Shown: positions 9,101 to 17,456 of the stretch, one piece after another
Numbering within the stretch: position 1 is the stretch's first letter
Layout of the letters: every line of letters begins with the position of its first letter
Source of the DNA: a virus
Virus record (IMG/VR): IMGVR_UViG_3300009506_000079
Span: 1-41,871 of that record
Reading direction: 5' to 3' (one strand)
Length of the DNA: 41,871 bases
Program-made: the position numbers and the translations under genes
Notes under the pieces: model-generated
Seen by the model: the letters and a program-made list of their open reading frames with translations, nothing else
Databases searched by the model: none
Told to the model about the DNA's origin: nothing

Positions 9101-10332
9101 TAGAAACAGAAATAGATTTTGAATTCGATAGTGGTGCAACTCCTACACAAACATTGCTTGTCACCGGACAAAGACTTGCACTGCTTTACTGGAAACCCCA
9201 AAGAAACATAACTGAAACGTTGGTGACAAAGACTGATGTTTTGCAAAGCAGTAATGGTACAGAGCAAAGAATTCAAGTTAGGCCGACCCCAAGACAACAA
9301 TTTGGTATTCGTTGGCTATTCTCCAACATTAAGGATGCAGTGACTTATGATATGTTTTTGCACAGGTGGCAAAAGCTTTATTGGGGTGTTCCACTTTGGC
9401 AGGAAGCAGTTAAGAAGCAAAACGTTTCAATCTCTGCAAGTGACCTTGTTATTATCGTGGACACAACAAAAGCAGATTTTAGGGACGACAGCTTTGCTTT
9501 CATCTGGAAATCTAACACAGAATATGCAACAGTTGCGATTGAAACAAAAACAGACTCACAATTGAACTTAGCGTTTCCAATAGGTACAGCGTTCACCGGG
9601 ACGGTTGAAATTATGCCTTTAAGAAACGCACAGATGATTGCAAGAACAATTAGGAAGCAGCACAATTCGGGAGCAGTGGAGTTTGCAGCAAGGTTCCAAG
9701 TTGTTGACAACATTTCAATCACTGGTTACGTTCCAGTGACAACTTATGACGGTTATGAGGTATTGACTCAACCAACATTCATCGACCCTGTTCAGCACGA
9801 AGATTCAGAGTCAGAATGTTTTATCACAGACTATGACACAGGGTTGGTTGAGATTTTCAGTTACAGCAGTTTCAATAAGCAAAGGCAATCACACATTTGG
9901 TACAACGATAATGCGGAAGCTTGTTGGGAGTTTAGAAAGTTTCTACATGATAAAGGTGGTCAGCAAAAGTCTTTCTTGGTTCCTACTTTTCAACATGAAC
10001 TAACATTGATGCAAAAGATTCTACCTTCGGATGATTACATCTATGTTGAAAGTGTCAAGATGACTAACAATATGGGTGTCAATGATTTGAGAACCTATGT
10101 TGCATTTATAGTTGACGGGACAGTATATGTCCGCAAGATTGTAAACATGGTGAAGATCAATGACATTAAGGAACGTTTTGATATAGATGCTTCGTTAGGT
10201 GTCACAATTGAAATGGGTTCTGAATGGATATGCTTTGTTGATAAAGTAAGATTTGATTCAGATGAAGTGACATTAGAGTGGGACTTTGCAGGGCGAAACC
10301 GATGTCAGTCAGTTTTAGCAAGGGTGACATAA
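6127..10332 (+). CDS. Giant repeat-containing tail protein (1401 aa)
   Basis: The ATG follows the preceding TAA without a gap. Residues 1 to about 140 form a beta-rich domain (DVFTFASSSDLGTITKVELFIYA, then VSVDVTSIVG, ending DAAYLKVTYTA) resembling small domains of cell-surface and tail proteins. About 34 copies of the 20-residue repeat fill residues 147-855. The remaining 540 residues are non-repetitive (QRIQVRPTPRQQFGIRWL, SASDLVIIVDTTKAD, SHIWYNDNAEACWEFRKF) and look like a tail-hub or minor-tail domain. The next gene is a DUF2163-type protein, so by gene order this C-terminal part occupies the place of the protein preceding DUF2163 in siphovirus and GTA tails. I cannot assign its family by eye. 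The repeats probably form a stalk or solenoid. Confidence 0.75.
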   Translation: MSEVNLYVNGIQSAGSWTQVGTTPYLNAQDQPTNYVHSNSRNANSDVFTFASSSDLGTITKVELFIYAVDGGAASDFEAYVNSTATGLNPPAAWGWVSVDVTSIVGTTWAGVNAATVFFDKSNTTNDPSVDAAYLKVTYTAAVTHPLAGNVAATVTTTGDLDVITELVGSPSVTVTTTGAMALTKGLTGTVTATVTTTGDLDVLTTLAGTIVATSPALTADLTVESADKLIAGEVTVTVTTTGSLDSQPGLVGEVTVTVTTTGAISGTVPLQGSTLATVTTTGDLDVITELQGTITATVVSVGDLAVGTPFTLRTDYWLTELSTGVALAGTATATVTTTGSLEANFALVGLSTVTVTTTGTLKKGLVLSGSSVTLATLSGNLNVSTGLEGSVTVAVVSSGDVKVLTTLAGTATATVTSTGNLTTLGQVTLAGTATATVSTSGDIQVLTTLEGTVSVVVTNTGYLSNKQSVSGTATATVTTSGDLDVITGLTGTVTATVTTTGDLDVLTTLAGTVTAIVTTEGQITTTGEQLLSGTVSATVTSTGDLDVLTTLAGTVTAIVVTTGAIGQKHSVSGTVTVVSTVTGDLDVLTTLAGTATATVTTSGSLSFLPDYLAGNAAATVSVNGALSVLTTLAGTVTATVTTTGAISGTVPLQGTSTATVTTTGDLDVALGLIGASATTVTTTGNVSLTLSLVGAITATVTTTGAFIEYPNFSGVVVVTTTTTGEITVGNLQGVVIVTTTATGTIKKYKSLAGEVLVTVTTSGDLWSPSGLQGIIVATVTTTGQLSGPYAGKIFATVTTTGYLSAIVSLAGEVTVEATIEGEIEGVHVGLRGVVPVNVTTEGWLNSLAGGLVPSWIPTDLEASASITGWVFPAPNIEDIEDITPTFVVPAPTPDFTPDEDAETGYLVQSFLQDYYYRIHIWSNPKNLGAIVSDVSAYVYVWNTFFVEKVLTDVNQSGDYIEVNTEAQPFTFKPLWWEKVELVVSGVGDPFLETEIDFEFDSGATPTQTLLVTGQRLALLYWKPQRNITETLVTKTDVLQSSNGTEQRIQVRPTPRQQFGIRWLFSNIKDAVTYDMFLHRWQKLYWGVPLWQEAVKKQNVSISASDLVIIVDTTKADFRDDSFAFIWKSNTEYATVAIETKTDSQLNLAFPIGTAFTGTVEIMPLRNAQMIARTIRKQHNSGAVEFAARFQVVDNISITGYVPVTTYDGYEVLTQPTFIDPVQHEDSESECFITDYDTGLVEIFSYSSFNKQRQSHIWYNDNAEACWEFRKFLHDKGGQQKSFLVPTFQHELTLMQKILPSDDYIYVESVKMTNNMGVNDLRTYVAFIVDGTVYVRKIVNMVKINDIKERFDIDASLGVTIEMGSEWICFVDKVRFDSDEVTLEWDFAGRNRCQSVLARVT
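6565..8682 (+). repeat. 20-aa (60-nt) coding repeat, about 34 copies
   Basis: This is a tandem array of the unit also found at 4063-5737 and 13562-13798. Most copies are exactly 20 codons; a few carry 1-3 extra residues, and one is followed by a 17-residue insertion near 7057-7105. A perfect 56-base direct repeat lies at 7625-7680 and 7751-7806, which indicates recent duplication. Long open frames on the opposite strand across this array come from the repeat's codon pattern and are not genes. Confidence 0.9.
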
Positions 10333-11121
10333 GTGGCTTTTTTAGACTTAGAAAAATCTCTGGCTTCAAGTCAACCAACTGAATTGTATTTGTTCACGTT
10401 GGGTTCAACTTATTGGGCTCAGAATTCAGGTACGGAAGAACTTTCTTGGGATGGTAAGATTTGGTATCCTAAACTGATTGGAAGGTCTTCAAAGAACTTA
10501 ACTACGAACTCATTGAAAAGTAAAATGGCAATTGAAACGTCACTTACTAATGAGTTTGTGCAACTCTATCTTACTGCAACCTTAGATGGGATTGTTTCTT
10601 TTACGCTGTACCGTGGTCAAGGTGGTGACTATGTTGCATATTGGAGAGGCTTTGTTGAGAAGGTAGTATTTTCGCCAACAGGTGCAGCAATCACTTGTTC
10701 TCCGATGACAAGCAGATTAAAGAGGACCGGACTGCAAAGAAGGTTTTCCCGCAATTGTGGTATAGCTGTTTATAGTTACAGATGCAGATTAGTTACAGGG
10801 GACTACCAAGTTTCAGGGGTGGTTGATGCTGTATCGGGAAACACAGTGACAAGCTCTACATTTGGAACTAAGACAGATGGTTACTTTGTAGCAGGTTACA
10901 TTGAAACCGAAGACTATTCAAGGATGATAGTTGCTCACACAGGAAATGTTGTAACATTAAGCACACCAATTCCATCATTAGCAGTTGGAGAATCTTTCAA
11001 CGCTTATAGGGGTTGTGACCACACGTTGTCAACGTGTACGTCACTAAGCAATAATCTCAACTTTGGTGGTCACCCTTGGTTACCACACAAAAACCCGTTC
11101 ACAGGTGACGCAATTGCTTAA
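10333..11121 (+). CDS. Phage tail protein, DUF2163 / BR0599 family
   Basis: The 262-residue protein starts at GTG 10333, one base after the previous TAA, with GGGTGAC as Shine-Dalgarno. N-terminal features (TELYLFTLGSTYW, LSWDGKIWYP) and the C-terminus GCDHTLSTCTSLSNNLNFGG followed by a PWLPHKNPF motif match the DUF2163/BR0599 tail family (the gene 13-like protein of gene-transfer agents, in the place of lambda gpL). These proteins belong to the tail-tip complex next to the hub and often carry conserved Cys that may bind metal or iron-sulfur; Cys residues are present near 142, 151, 229 and 236. It overlaps the tail-tip gene, consistent with joint translation. Family call is confident. Confidence 0.85.
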   Translation: MAFLDLEKSLASSQPTELYLFTLGSTYWAQNSGTEELSWDGKIWYPKLIGRSSKNLTTNSLKSKMAIETSLTNEFVQLYLTATLDGIVSFTLYRGQGGDYVAYWRGFVEKVVFSPTGAAITCSPMTSRLKRTGLQRRFSRNCGIAVYSYRCRLVTGDYQVSGVVDAVSGNTVTSSTFGTKTDGYFVAGYIETEDYSRMIVAHTGNVVTLSTPIPSLAVGESFNAYRGCDHTLSTCTSLSNNLNFGGHPWLPHKNPFTGDAIA

Positions 11122-13801
11122 CTTCATAATACAAGCAGCAATCATGTTTGCGATTGCAATGTGGTTGGCTCCAAAACCGAAGATTACAAAACGCAATCCG
11201 TTAGGGTTAGACGATTTTGATATACCTACAGCGGAAGAAGGCAGACCACTTGCAGTTGTATTCGGTAAGAGAAGATACAGCGGACCAAACGTGATTTGGT
11301 ACGGTGACCTTCGTGTGGTTGCTGTGAAAGATAAGATCAAGACCGGATTGTTTTCATCTAAGAGCGTGACAGTTGGTTACAAATATTATCTTGGTATGCA
11401 CATGATTTTGGGTTATTCCCGTGTAGATGGAATAAAACAAATCATTGTTGGTGAAAAGGTTGTTTGGCCGACACCTAATGAACAAGAAACAGAAGCAAGT
11501 GACGGTGCAACTTCTGCAACAGTAGATGCAGGTGCAATCTTTGGTGGTGACCAAAAGGAAGGTGGCGTTAGTGGGACCGTTAGCTTTGCCTATGGTGACT
11601 ACTCACAAACGCAAAATGCTTACCTTGTCTCTAAGCTTGGTGCAAACGTTCCTGCTTTTCGTGGACAGACAGGGGTAGTTCTTGAAACAGTTTACTTAGG
11701 GACAAGCGGTTATCTTAAACCTTGGGCTTTTCTTTGGAAAAGGACAGACCACCTAATTAGTGGTGACGTGCAATGGTATCCTGCAAAGGCAAACATTGGT
11801 GACGATTCGTTGAACGTTGCTCACGTTATTAGAGAGATTTTAACAGACAGTGAAGCAGGATTAGGTTACAACGTTGCTTACATTGATGACACTAACTTCA
11901 AATCCGTTGCTGATACTCTTTACACAGAAGGTTTTGGTGTGTCACTTAATTGGGACAACACTACTTCTTGTGAAGACCTTATTGAAAATATGTTAGCAAT
12001 CATTGACGGGGCATTGATTCAAGATCAAACTACCGGATTATTTCAGCTTAAACTTGCAAGAGAAGACTACACCCCCGAAGCTTTGACAATATACGATGAA
12101 AATGATATTGCCGAAGTCACAGAATTTGTCAGACCGGGGTTCGGTGAAGTTGCAAGCAGAGTGGTTGTAAATTGGACAGAGATTTATTACAACGAAACAA
12201 GACCTGCAATGGCAGAAGATGTTGCAGTAATGTTGAAGCAGCAGGGTAACGTTGTTGAAACAAGTTTTGACTACCAAGCAATTGTAGATGGTGACCTTGC
12301 AACAAACATTGCGAACAGAGAATTGAAGCAAGCAACGTCGATGCTTGCAACAATGAAACTGAAATGCTTAAAGACTATGGCAGGGGAAGGACCGCTTTCA
12401 GTCTTCAAAATATCTTGGGCTAAGTTAGGATTAACAGAAGTAACTGTAAGGGTGATGGGCATTGACTACGGTGAACCAAGTGACAACTATATCACAATGG
12501 ATGTCACCGAAGATGTTTTTGGTGTTGCTTACAACATATACTCAAACCCACCTGATTCACTTTGGACAAATCCCATTTCAAATCCGGTTGATGCAACAAA
12601 CAAGAAAGTGATAGAGTCACCTTATTATGAACTTTACAAGCAATACAACGGTTCATCTTTGCTTGACAGTCTTGATAATGATGCAACGTTTATGCTTGCA
12701 AGTGCAGATGCTCCTTCGTCCGATGTGCTTGGTTGTGAACTGTTGGTTGAAGATTACACAGGGAGTGGCTATGTAAGTGAGGGAATGGGAGTCTTCACCC
12801 CGTCTGCAACCTTAGTCAGTGACTTAGCAATTGACGGGGCTCAAGCAACAAATGTTGATTTACAGAATTCAATGATGCTTGAAGCGGTTGAAGTTGGAAC
12901 TTATGCTCTGATAGATAGTGAACTTGTTGTCATTGAAGCAATAGATGTTGCAAATGAAGAAGTGACATTTGGCAGGGCGATTCTTGATACAATCCCTGCT
13001 GCACACAGTGCGGGTGCAAGAATCTGGTTCCTTGGTTCTCTATCCAATTTCATAGATCGAGAATATACAAACGGAGATTCACCAAGAGTTAAGTTTTTGA
13101 CTCAAACGGGTAACGGTGTCCTTGCAGAAGGCTCTGCAAATTATGCTGAACCTGCTGCATTTGATTCAAGGATGATAAGACCTTATGTCCCTGCACGATT
13201 GCTCATTAACGGTTCTTATTATCCTGAATTCTTTACAGGACAACCAACACTTTCTTGGCGGCACAGGGATAGAACAAACGCAACACAACTTTCAACCATA
13301 GTGAGGCACACTACAGATGCAAACTATGGACCGGAAGTAGGAACAACTTACACACTTTATATTTATGATGAAGATAACGGGCTTGTAAGAACTGAAACAG
13401 GGTTGACCGGGACTTCTTACACTTATAGTGAAGTTAATGAACGGGCTGATTGTAGTCTTGGGGCAGGTGACCCGTTGAATTCAACTTTAAGGTTTGTGTT
13501 AAAAGCGGTGCGTGGTGGTTATGACAGCTTTCAACAATACGATGTTACAATTGAGCGTTCGTTATTAGGCTCTGTTACTGCAACTGTCACAGTATCAGGT
13601 GACCTTGATGTTCTTAAAGCTATAGTGGGTGATGTTGCTGCAACAGTCACCACAACAGGTGACTTGTCTATTCGTGGGGAATTGTTAAAAGGGGAGATTA
13701 CAATTCTTGTCACTACAACTGGTTACTTGGAAGGGGAATTAGAACTAAGTGGAACATCGGAAGTGACAGTAACTTCAACTGGAAACTTGACGATGGCATA
13801 A
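11105..13801 (+). CDS. Tail-tip / central fibre protein with C-terminal repeats
   Basis: About 898 residues. The chosen start is the GTG at 11105; a TTG at 11063, a TTG at 11114 and an ATG at 11143 are alternatives, with no decisive Shine-Dalgarno. The N-terminus carries a hydrophobic stretch (LLNFIIQAAIMFAIAMWLAP), then RPLAVVFGKRRYSGPNVIWYG and a GYKYYLGMHMILGYS strand typical of phage tail proteins that follow DUF2163 genes. The middle has hub-like segments (VAHVIREILTD, SVSLNWD-type NWDNTTSCEDLIENML). The last 80 residues hold four copies of the same 20-residue repeat as the two giant proteins upstream. By position it corresponds to the lambda gpJ or GTA gene 15 class, which contacts the receptor. 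Role well supported, exact start uncertain. Confidence 0.75.
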   Translation: MTQLLNFIIQAAIMFAIAMWLAPKPKITKRNPLGLDDFDIPTAEEGRPLAVVFGKRRYSGPNVIWYGDLRVVAVKDKIKTGLFSSKSVTVGYKYYLGMHMILGYSRVDGIKQIIVGEKVVWPTPNEQETEASDGATSATVDAGAIFGGDQKEGGVSGTVSFAYGDYSQTQNAYLVSKLGANVPAFRGQTGVVLETVYLGTSGYLKPWAFLWKRTDHLISGDVQWYPAKANIGDDSLNVAHVIREILTDSEAGLGYNVAYIDDTNFKSVADTLYTEGFGVSLNWDNTTSCEDLIENMLAIIDGALIQDQTTGLFQLKLAREDYTPEALTIYDENDIAEVTEFVRPGFGEVASRVVVNWTEIYYNETRPAMAEDVAVMLKQQGNVVETSFDYQAIVDGDLATNIANRELKQATSMLATMKLKCLKTMAGEGPLSVFKISWAKLGLTEVTVRVMGIDYGEPSDNYITMDVTEDVFGVAYNIYSNPPDSLWTNPISNPVDATNKKVIESPYYELYKQYNGSSLLDSLDNDATFMLASADAPSSDVLGCELLVEDYTGSGYVSEGMGVFTPSATLVSDLAIDGAQATNVDLQNSMMLEAVEVGTYALIDSELVVIEAIDVANEEVTFGRAILDTIPAAHSAGARIWFLGSLSNFIDREYTNGDSPRVKFLTQTGNGVLAEGSANYAEPAAFDSRMIRPYVPARLLINGSYYPEFFTGQPTLSWRHRDRTNATQLSTIVRHTTDANYGPEVGTTYTLYIYDEDNGLVRTETGLTGTSYTYSEVNERADCSLGAGDPLNSTLRFVLKAVRGGYDSFQQYDVTIERSLLGSVTATVTVSGDLDVLKAIVGDVAATVTTTGDLSIRGELLKGEITILVTTTGYLEGELELSGTSEVTVTSTGNLTMA
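13562..13798 (+). repeat. 20-aa coding repeat, 4 copies, at the end of the tail-tip gene
   Basis: Four copies of the tail repeat (SVTATVTVSGDLDV, DVAATVTTTGDLS and two more) end the gene. They show that one repeat type has spread across three tail genes of this locus. Confidence 0.88.
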
Positions 13802-13816
13802 AAGGGAATGAAGAAA

Positions 13817-14185
13817 ATGGCAATAGTAAAACCTATTTGGATTCTGCAATCAATGGGAGTAATAGCGGTGGGAGCAGTACAGGAAGAAACTTGGTTGAAA
13901 ATATTGGTGTGCTTATGCGGTGTAATAAGTCTTATTCTGTCAGTGACGTTCGCAACACTTATTAAACACTTGCAGGGACACAACGATTCACAGAAAGCTT
14001 TGCAAGATCAACTGAAAGAGTTAAGATCAAAAGTTGAATGTGAAGCTATGCACGAAAGCACCGTAGAAATCATGACGGCCAAATTTGAAAACGTTGGTGG
14101 TAAGTTTGAGTCTATCGACGGCAAATGTGACACTTTAACACAAGACCTGAAAGCGATTAAACAGTTGCTACAGAATCAACTGTAA
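13817..14185 (+). CDS. Small membrane protein with coiled coil, holin-like
   Basis: I choose ATG 13817 over ATG 13808, because AAAGGG at 13801-13806 is too close to the first. The 122 residues start with two closely spaced hydrophobic segments (about 7-20 and 27-48) and then turn to a charged, heptad-like region (KALQDQLKELRSKVE; FENVGGKFESIDGK; LTQDLKAIKQLLQNQL). The gene is the last of the tail module, directly after the tail-tip gene, where lysis genes often lie. Hence a holin-like role is possible, but no endolysin is visible nearby and a membrane-anchored virion or superinfection protein is equally possible. Confidence 0.5.
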   Translation: MAIVKPIWILQSMGVIAVGAVQEETWLKILVCLCGVISLILSVTFATLIKHLQGHNDSQKALQDQLKELRSKVECEAMHESTVEIMTAKFENVGGKFESIDGKCDTLTQDLKAIKQLLQNQL

Positions 14186-14604
14186 GATCAATCAGTGACC
14201 GGGAAATCGCCCAACAGATTAAACAGTGCAAAAGTGGGCTCTGGAACGGGGCTCTGTGAGGCTCTGTGAGGCTCTAAAAGGGTTGGGCGGGTACTATTTA
14301 CACCCCTGTTTACGCTGTAGGGGCTCTCAGGCGTTTGGACTTGTAAGTGCTTGTCAGGTAAGGACTTATGGGCGTTAAAATGGGTAAGGTCACCTTGTCC
14401 CGGCAGGGTGAACCCCGGTTTTTGACCCCTTGGGGGTGGTGACATTGGACCGTCCTAAGTGCTTATGGGACGGGACGTTACAATTGAAAATTTCTTGAAA
14501 ATTTTCCTGTTTTGTTCTTGACATTTTGACCAGACTATGTTAATTTGTGTTTTGTAGTTGATTAGAATATTAGAACATTAGAACAATAGAACGGAGAAAA
14601 GAAA
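14186..14604. other. 419-base intergenic region between tail and replication modules
   Basis: No gene is visible. The stretch holds a short tandem repeat (GCTCTGTGAG twice at 14251-14270 plus a partial third), an 8-bp hairpin TCACCTTG/CAGGGTGA at 14390-14411, a 6-bp hairpin CCGTCC/GGACGG at 14450-14473 that could end tail transcription, and an 8-bp A/T inverted repeat GAAAATTT/AAATTTTC at 14486-14506 just upstream of a promoter. It separates late from early genes, so it is also a candidate origin or control region; nothing here proves that. Confidence 0.55.
14518..14546 (+). promoter_or_regulatory. Sigma-70-like promoter for the replication operon
   Basis: TTGACA at 14518-14523, a 17-base spacer and TAATTT at 14541-14546. 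The spacing and the perfect -35 match the three other promoters found here. An A/T inverted repeat 12 bases upstream of the -35 could be an UP element or operator. The first gene starts 58 bases downstream with an ACGGAG Shine-Dalgarno. Confidence 0.65.
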
Positions 14605-16704
14605 ATGGCTACCCAAACTCAAGAAATTAAAATTCCTGCTTTACCTTTGCTTGAACCTTTGAGCAAAGCCACTTCCACAACACTTTCTCCCGTTGCACTT
14701 CGTGATACAGACTTTTTAGAAATTGATGTTGATAAGCAAACGGGTGAAGATTTTATCTGCAAGGGTGTCTGCTTAAAAAAGGCAAACACAATGCTTGCAG
14801 GTGACGTTGCCACAGAATTCGTTCAAGTTGACGGTGAAACATTCGTCAAGGATGAACGTTTTTATAATTATCCTTCCTACAACGCTTCAATCACTTGGTT
14901 CCGCAAGGTTCCCGAACGTAAGCAGATCAGTTACGGGACTTGGAAACTTGCAGGAACAGACTTCACTGCACTTGTCATACACCACGTATGGAAAGGAAGT
15001 CACCTTATATTCAGAAGTGAAGAAGCGGCACTTCTTTATGAATTTCTTCTCAAGCGTTTTCTTGTGCAATCAAAGTCTGCTTTGATTGCAGCAACGTGGA
15101 AGACCACGCAAGAAACCCCTACAATGCCTGATGATTTCATTGAACACCCTACGTTGCCTTTAGCACCTTATCAAAAGGTTGCTCTGCTTGCAAGCATAAC
15201 AACTCCCGTCTATTCTCTGTTGATGGAGCAGGGAACAGGCAAGACTGCAATTGTTGTAAACCGGATTTGTTATGAAGGTGGTAAGAAACGCAAAAGCAAA
15301 AAGGGAATGTATCGTGCTTTAGTTGTTTGCCCCCGGCAAGTCAGAAGAAATTGGGTGAAGGAACACGAACGCTTTGCAACAACACCGGGAAAGGTTGCAG
15401 ACCTTCGGGGTGACAAGCTTGCAAAGATTAAAGAATTGATTGATGCAGTGCGTGACGAAGATGATTGCTGCTGGTCAACTGCAATCATTAGTATTGATTC
15501 AATCGACTCAATATGGGAAGCAATCGGAAAAGTAAAATGGGATTTGGTGGTTATTGATGAAAGCCACAAGATCAAGTCACCGAAAACAAAACGTTTCAAA
15601 ACAGTGATGAAGATTGATGACGTTAGGACAAAATCTAAAATGATTTTGACCGGGACTCCGATTACTAACACAGTGTTTGACTTGTGGGCTCAATTTGAAT
15701 GGTTGGGCAAAGGTTTAAGCGGATTCAAAACGTTCAGCAACTTTAGAAGCTTTCACGGTAGATGGGAAAGCTTTATGCAAGCAGGGACAGCGGTTCAAAG
15801 GCTTATCGGTTTTCAAAATGTCCCGTTGATTCAGGAAAGACTTGCAAGACTTGCGTTCTTGATTCGGAAGAAAGATGCAAACTTGAATCTTCCTGAAAAG
15901 CTTTATGATGTTTCTGAAACTGAAATGACTGCTGTTCAAGCACAGATTTATAAGAAAATGGCAACACGTCTTGTTGTTGAAATTGATGAACTTATGGCAA
16001 ACGCAACTGCAACAGGACAGAAAGTCAGCGTTGACCACGTTCTAACAAAACTTCTTCGTCTTGCACAGATTTGCAGCGGACACATTAAACTTGATGACGC
16101 ACCTGATTTTGAAGCAGGTGAAATGAAAACAGGTGCAGTTATTCAAATTGGTGACACTAACCCCAAAGTTGAAGACCTTATCACTTTGATTAGAGAACAA
16201 TGGGAAAGTGACCCCAACTGCAAGTTTCTTGTGTGGGCTTGTTTTGTTGAAGATATGCGAGTGATTAGTGAAAGACTTGCAGAAGAAGGAATTAACCACG
16301 TTGGTTATCACCCTGTGATTCAAAAAGAGTACAGGGTTGCACAACCTGAACTTGCGGAAGAACGTTTGAACAGCGATGACAATTGCATGGTATTTGTTGG
16401 CAATCCTGCTTCTGCGGGTGTCGGATTGAATATGTTAGGTTATGACAAAGAAAACCCTGATGCTTCTGAAAAGTATGTGGGGCATGAAGTTTTCTTTTCC
16501 TGCAACTGGTCTGCTGTTGATAGGATTCAAGCAGAAGACAGGGCTCACAGACGGGGAACAAGAAGCACACTTCAAATTACTGACCTTTTGATTCCTAACA
16601 CGATTGATGAAGAAATCAGAAACAGAGTGACACAGAAAAGACAAATGGCTTTGACGATTCAGGATGTAAAAGACATTCTGCAAAGCATTTTGAGAAGCTA
16701 CTAA
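14605..16704 (+). CDS. SNF2/DEAD-type superfamily 2 helicase
   Basis: The 699-residue protein has a complete set of SF2 helicase motifs: a PYQ segment at 188-190 before motif I, MEQGTGKT (Walker A) at 207-214, VIDESH (motif II) at 316-321, LTGTP (motif III) at 348-352, a C-terminal RecA-like lobe with GNPASAGVGLNM, and motif VI as Q642-x-EDRAHRRG651. The CNWSAVDRIQAEDRAHR pattern is that of SNF2-like phage helicases. The first 180 residues form an N-terminal extension without recognised motifs. ATG 14605 is preceded by ACGGAGAAAAGAAA. It opens the replication operon, followed by a J-domain protein 17 bases on. Likely role: ATP-driven remodelling of DNA or protein-DNA complexes during replication or recombination. 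Family call very sure, task inferred. Confidence 0.92.
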   Translation: MATQTQEIKIPALPLLEPLSKATSTTLSPVALRDTDFLEIDVDKQTGEDFICKGVCLKKANTMLAGDVATEFVQVDGETFVKDERFYNYPSYNASITWFRKVPERKQISYGTWKLAGTDFTALVIHHVWKGSHLIFRSEEAALLYEFLLKRFLVQSKSALIAATWKTTQETPTMPDDFIEHPTLPLAPYQKVALLASITTPVYSLLMEQGTGKTAIVVNRICYEGGKKRKSKKGMYRALVVCPRQVRRNWVKEHERFATTPGKVADLRGDKLAKIKELIDAVRDEDDCCWSTAIISIDSIDSIWEAIGKVKWDLVVIDESHKIKSPKTKRFKTVMKIDDVRTKSKMILTGTPITNTVFDLWAQFEWLGKGLSGFKTFSNFRSFHGRWESFMQAGTAVQRLIGFQNVPLIQERLARLAFLIRKKDANLNLPEKLYDVSETEMTAVQAQIYKKMATRLVVEIDELMANATATGQKVSVDHVLTKLLRLAQICSGHIKLDDAPDFEAGEMKTGAVIQIGDTNPKVEDLITLIREQWESDPNCKFLVWACFVEDMRVISERLAEEGINHVGYHPVIQKEYRVAQPELAEERLNSDDNCMVFVGNPASAGVGLNMLGYDKENPDASEKYVGHEVFFSCNWSAVDRIQAEDRAHRRGTRSTLQITDLLIPNTIDEEIRNRVTQKRQMALTIQDVKDILQSILRSY

Positions 16705-16721
16705 TTAGAAAGGATAGTGCA

Positions 16722-17096
16722 ATGAGAAGACCGCCAAAGTATATGCACCCACAAGAAGCGTTGGTTGTGCTTGGGCTTGACAAAGAACAAGACTTGGACA
16801 CAAACAAGGTGAAGGTTGCTTATCGAAAATTAGCAATGAAGCACCACCCCGATAAAGGTGGTGACGCTGAAATGTTCAAAAGGATTGCTGCTGCATACGA
16901 AAGTCTTTGTCACGATATTGAAAGAGCGAAGAACTTCGTTCGTGGTCCCGAAGAAAAAGGTGGAGAATATGTAAACGTTGCAGGGATTCACGTTAGAGTT
17001 GTAAACTGGTCTGAAATCTTTTCTTCGGGAACGTTCAGATCAAGTTACACAACTTGGAGAAGAAGTGACACGGCAACCAACAACACAACGGGGTGA
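16722..17096 (+). CDS. J-domain (DnaJ-like) co-chaperone
   Basis: The 124-residue protein has a J domain at residues about 10-75: VLGL near 15, KVKVAYRKLAMKHHPDKGGD with the invariant HPD at 42-44, and FKRIAAAYESL of helix III. The remaining 50 residues are polar and unrecognised (no zinc fingers or Gly/Phe-rich region), so this is a minimal J protein. J domains stimulate the ATPase of host Hsp70 (DnaK). Phages use chaperones to remodel replication-initiation complexes, and the position between helicase and primase genes suggests such a role. The start has the AGAAAGGATAG leader that recurs before many genes of this phage. Confidence 0.88.
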   Translation: MRRPPKYMHPQEALVVLGLDKEQDLDTNKVKVAYRKLAMKHHPDKGGDAEMFKRIAAAYESLCHDIERAKNFVRGPEEKGGEYVNVAGIHVRVVNWSEIFSSGTFRSSYTTWRRSDTATNNTTG

Positions 17097-17099
17097 CAA

Positions 17100-17255
17100 A
17101 TGAGCTTTGACAAAGACCACAGAGCAGGGTTTTACAGTTATGGTTTAACCCTGCTGCTTATCGCCGGGGCGATTGTTGCGGTGTTTGCCGTGACAGTTTG
17201 GTTTACACTTTGGGGTGTAACAAGTTATTTGATTAGGAAATTAGAAAATGCTTAG
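17100..17255 (+). CDS. Small single-pass membrane protein (51 aa)
   Basis: ATG 17100 follows GGGGTGACAA, a good Shine-Dalgarno, three bases after the J-domain gene's stop. After a charged start (SFDKDHRAG) residues about 15-43 are hydrophobic (LTLLLIAGAIVAVFAVTVW), enough for one membrane span, and the tail YLIRKLENA is basic. It overlaps the next gene by eight bases. No family recognised; a holin, host-takeover or membrane-anchor function would be a guess. Confidence 0.6.
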   Translation: MSFDKDHRAGFYSYGLTLLLIAGAIVAVFAVTVWFTLWGVTSYLIRKLENA

Positions 17256-17451
17256 AACTAACGAAGAAATCATTGAAGACTTGCAAAAGAGTGACACTGA
17301 CTTAGGGACAGAAGCAGCGTTGCGAATCAAAACCCTGCAAAACAAAATAGACCTTGCAGCGGTGACCTTGAGAATGTTTCGACAATTGGAAAACACGTTG
17401 CATAATGCAATAAAATCCTATCAGGGAGTTTACGAACAACTAACGGAGTGA
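17248..17451 (+). CDS. Small helical protein of unknown function (67 aa)
   Basis: The ATG at 17248 lies inside the end of the membrane-protein gene, with AGGAAATTAGAAA upstream. The sequence (EEIIEDLQKSDTDLG, IKTLQNKIDLAAVTLRMF) is charged and helical with no Cys or catalytic motif. It is part of a chain of small overlapping genes between the J-domain protein and the primase. Function not recognised. Confidence 0.55.
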   Translation: MLRTNEEIIEDLQKSDTDLGTEAALRIKTLQNKIDLAAVTLRMFRQLENTLHNAIKSYQGVYEQLTE

Positions 17452-17456
17452 CTGCA

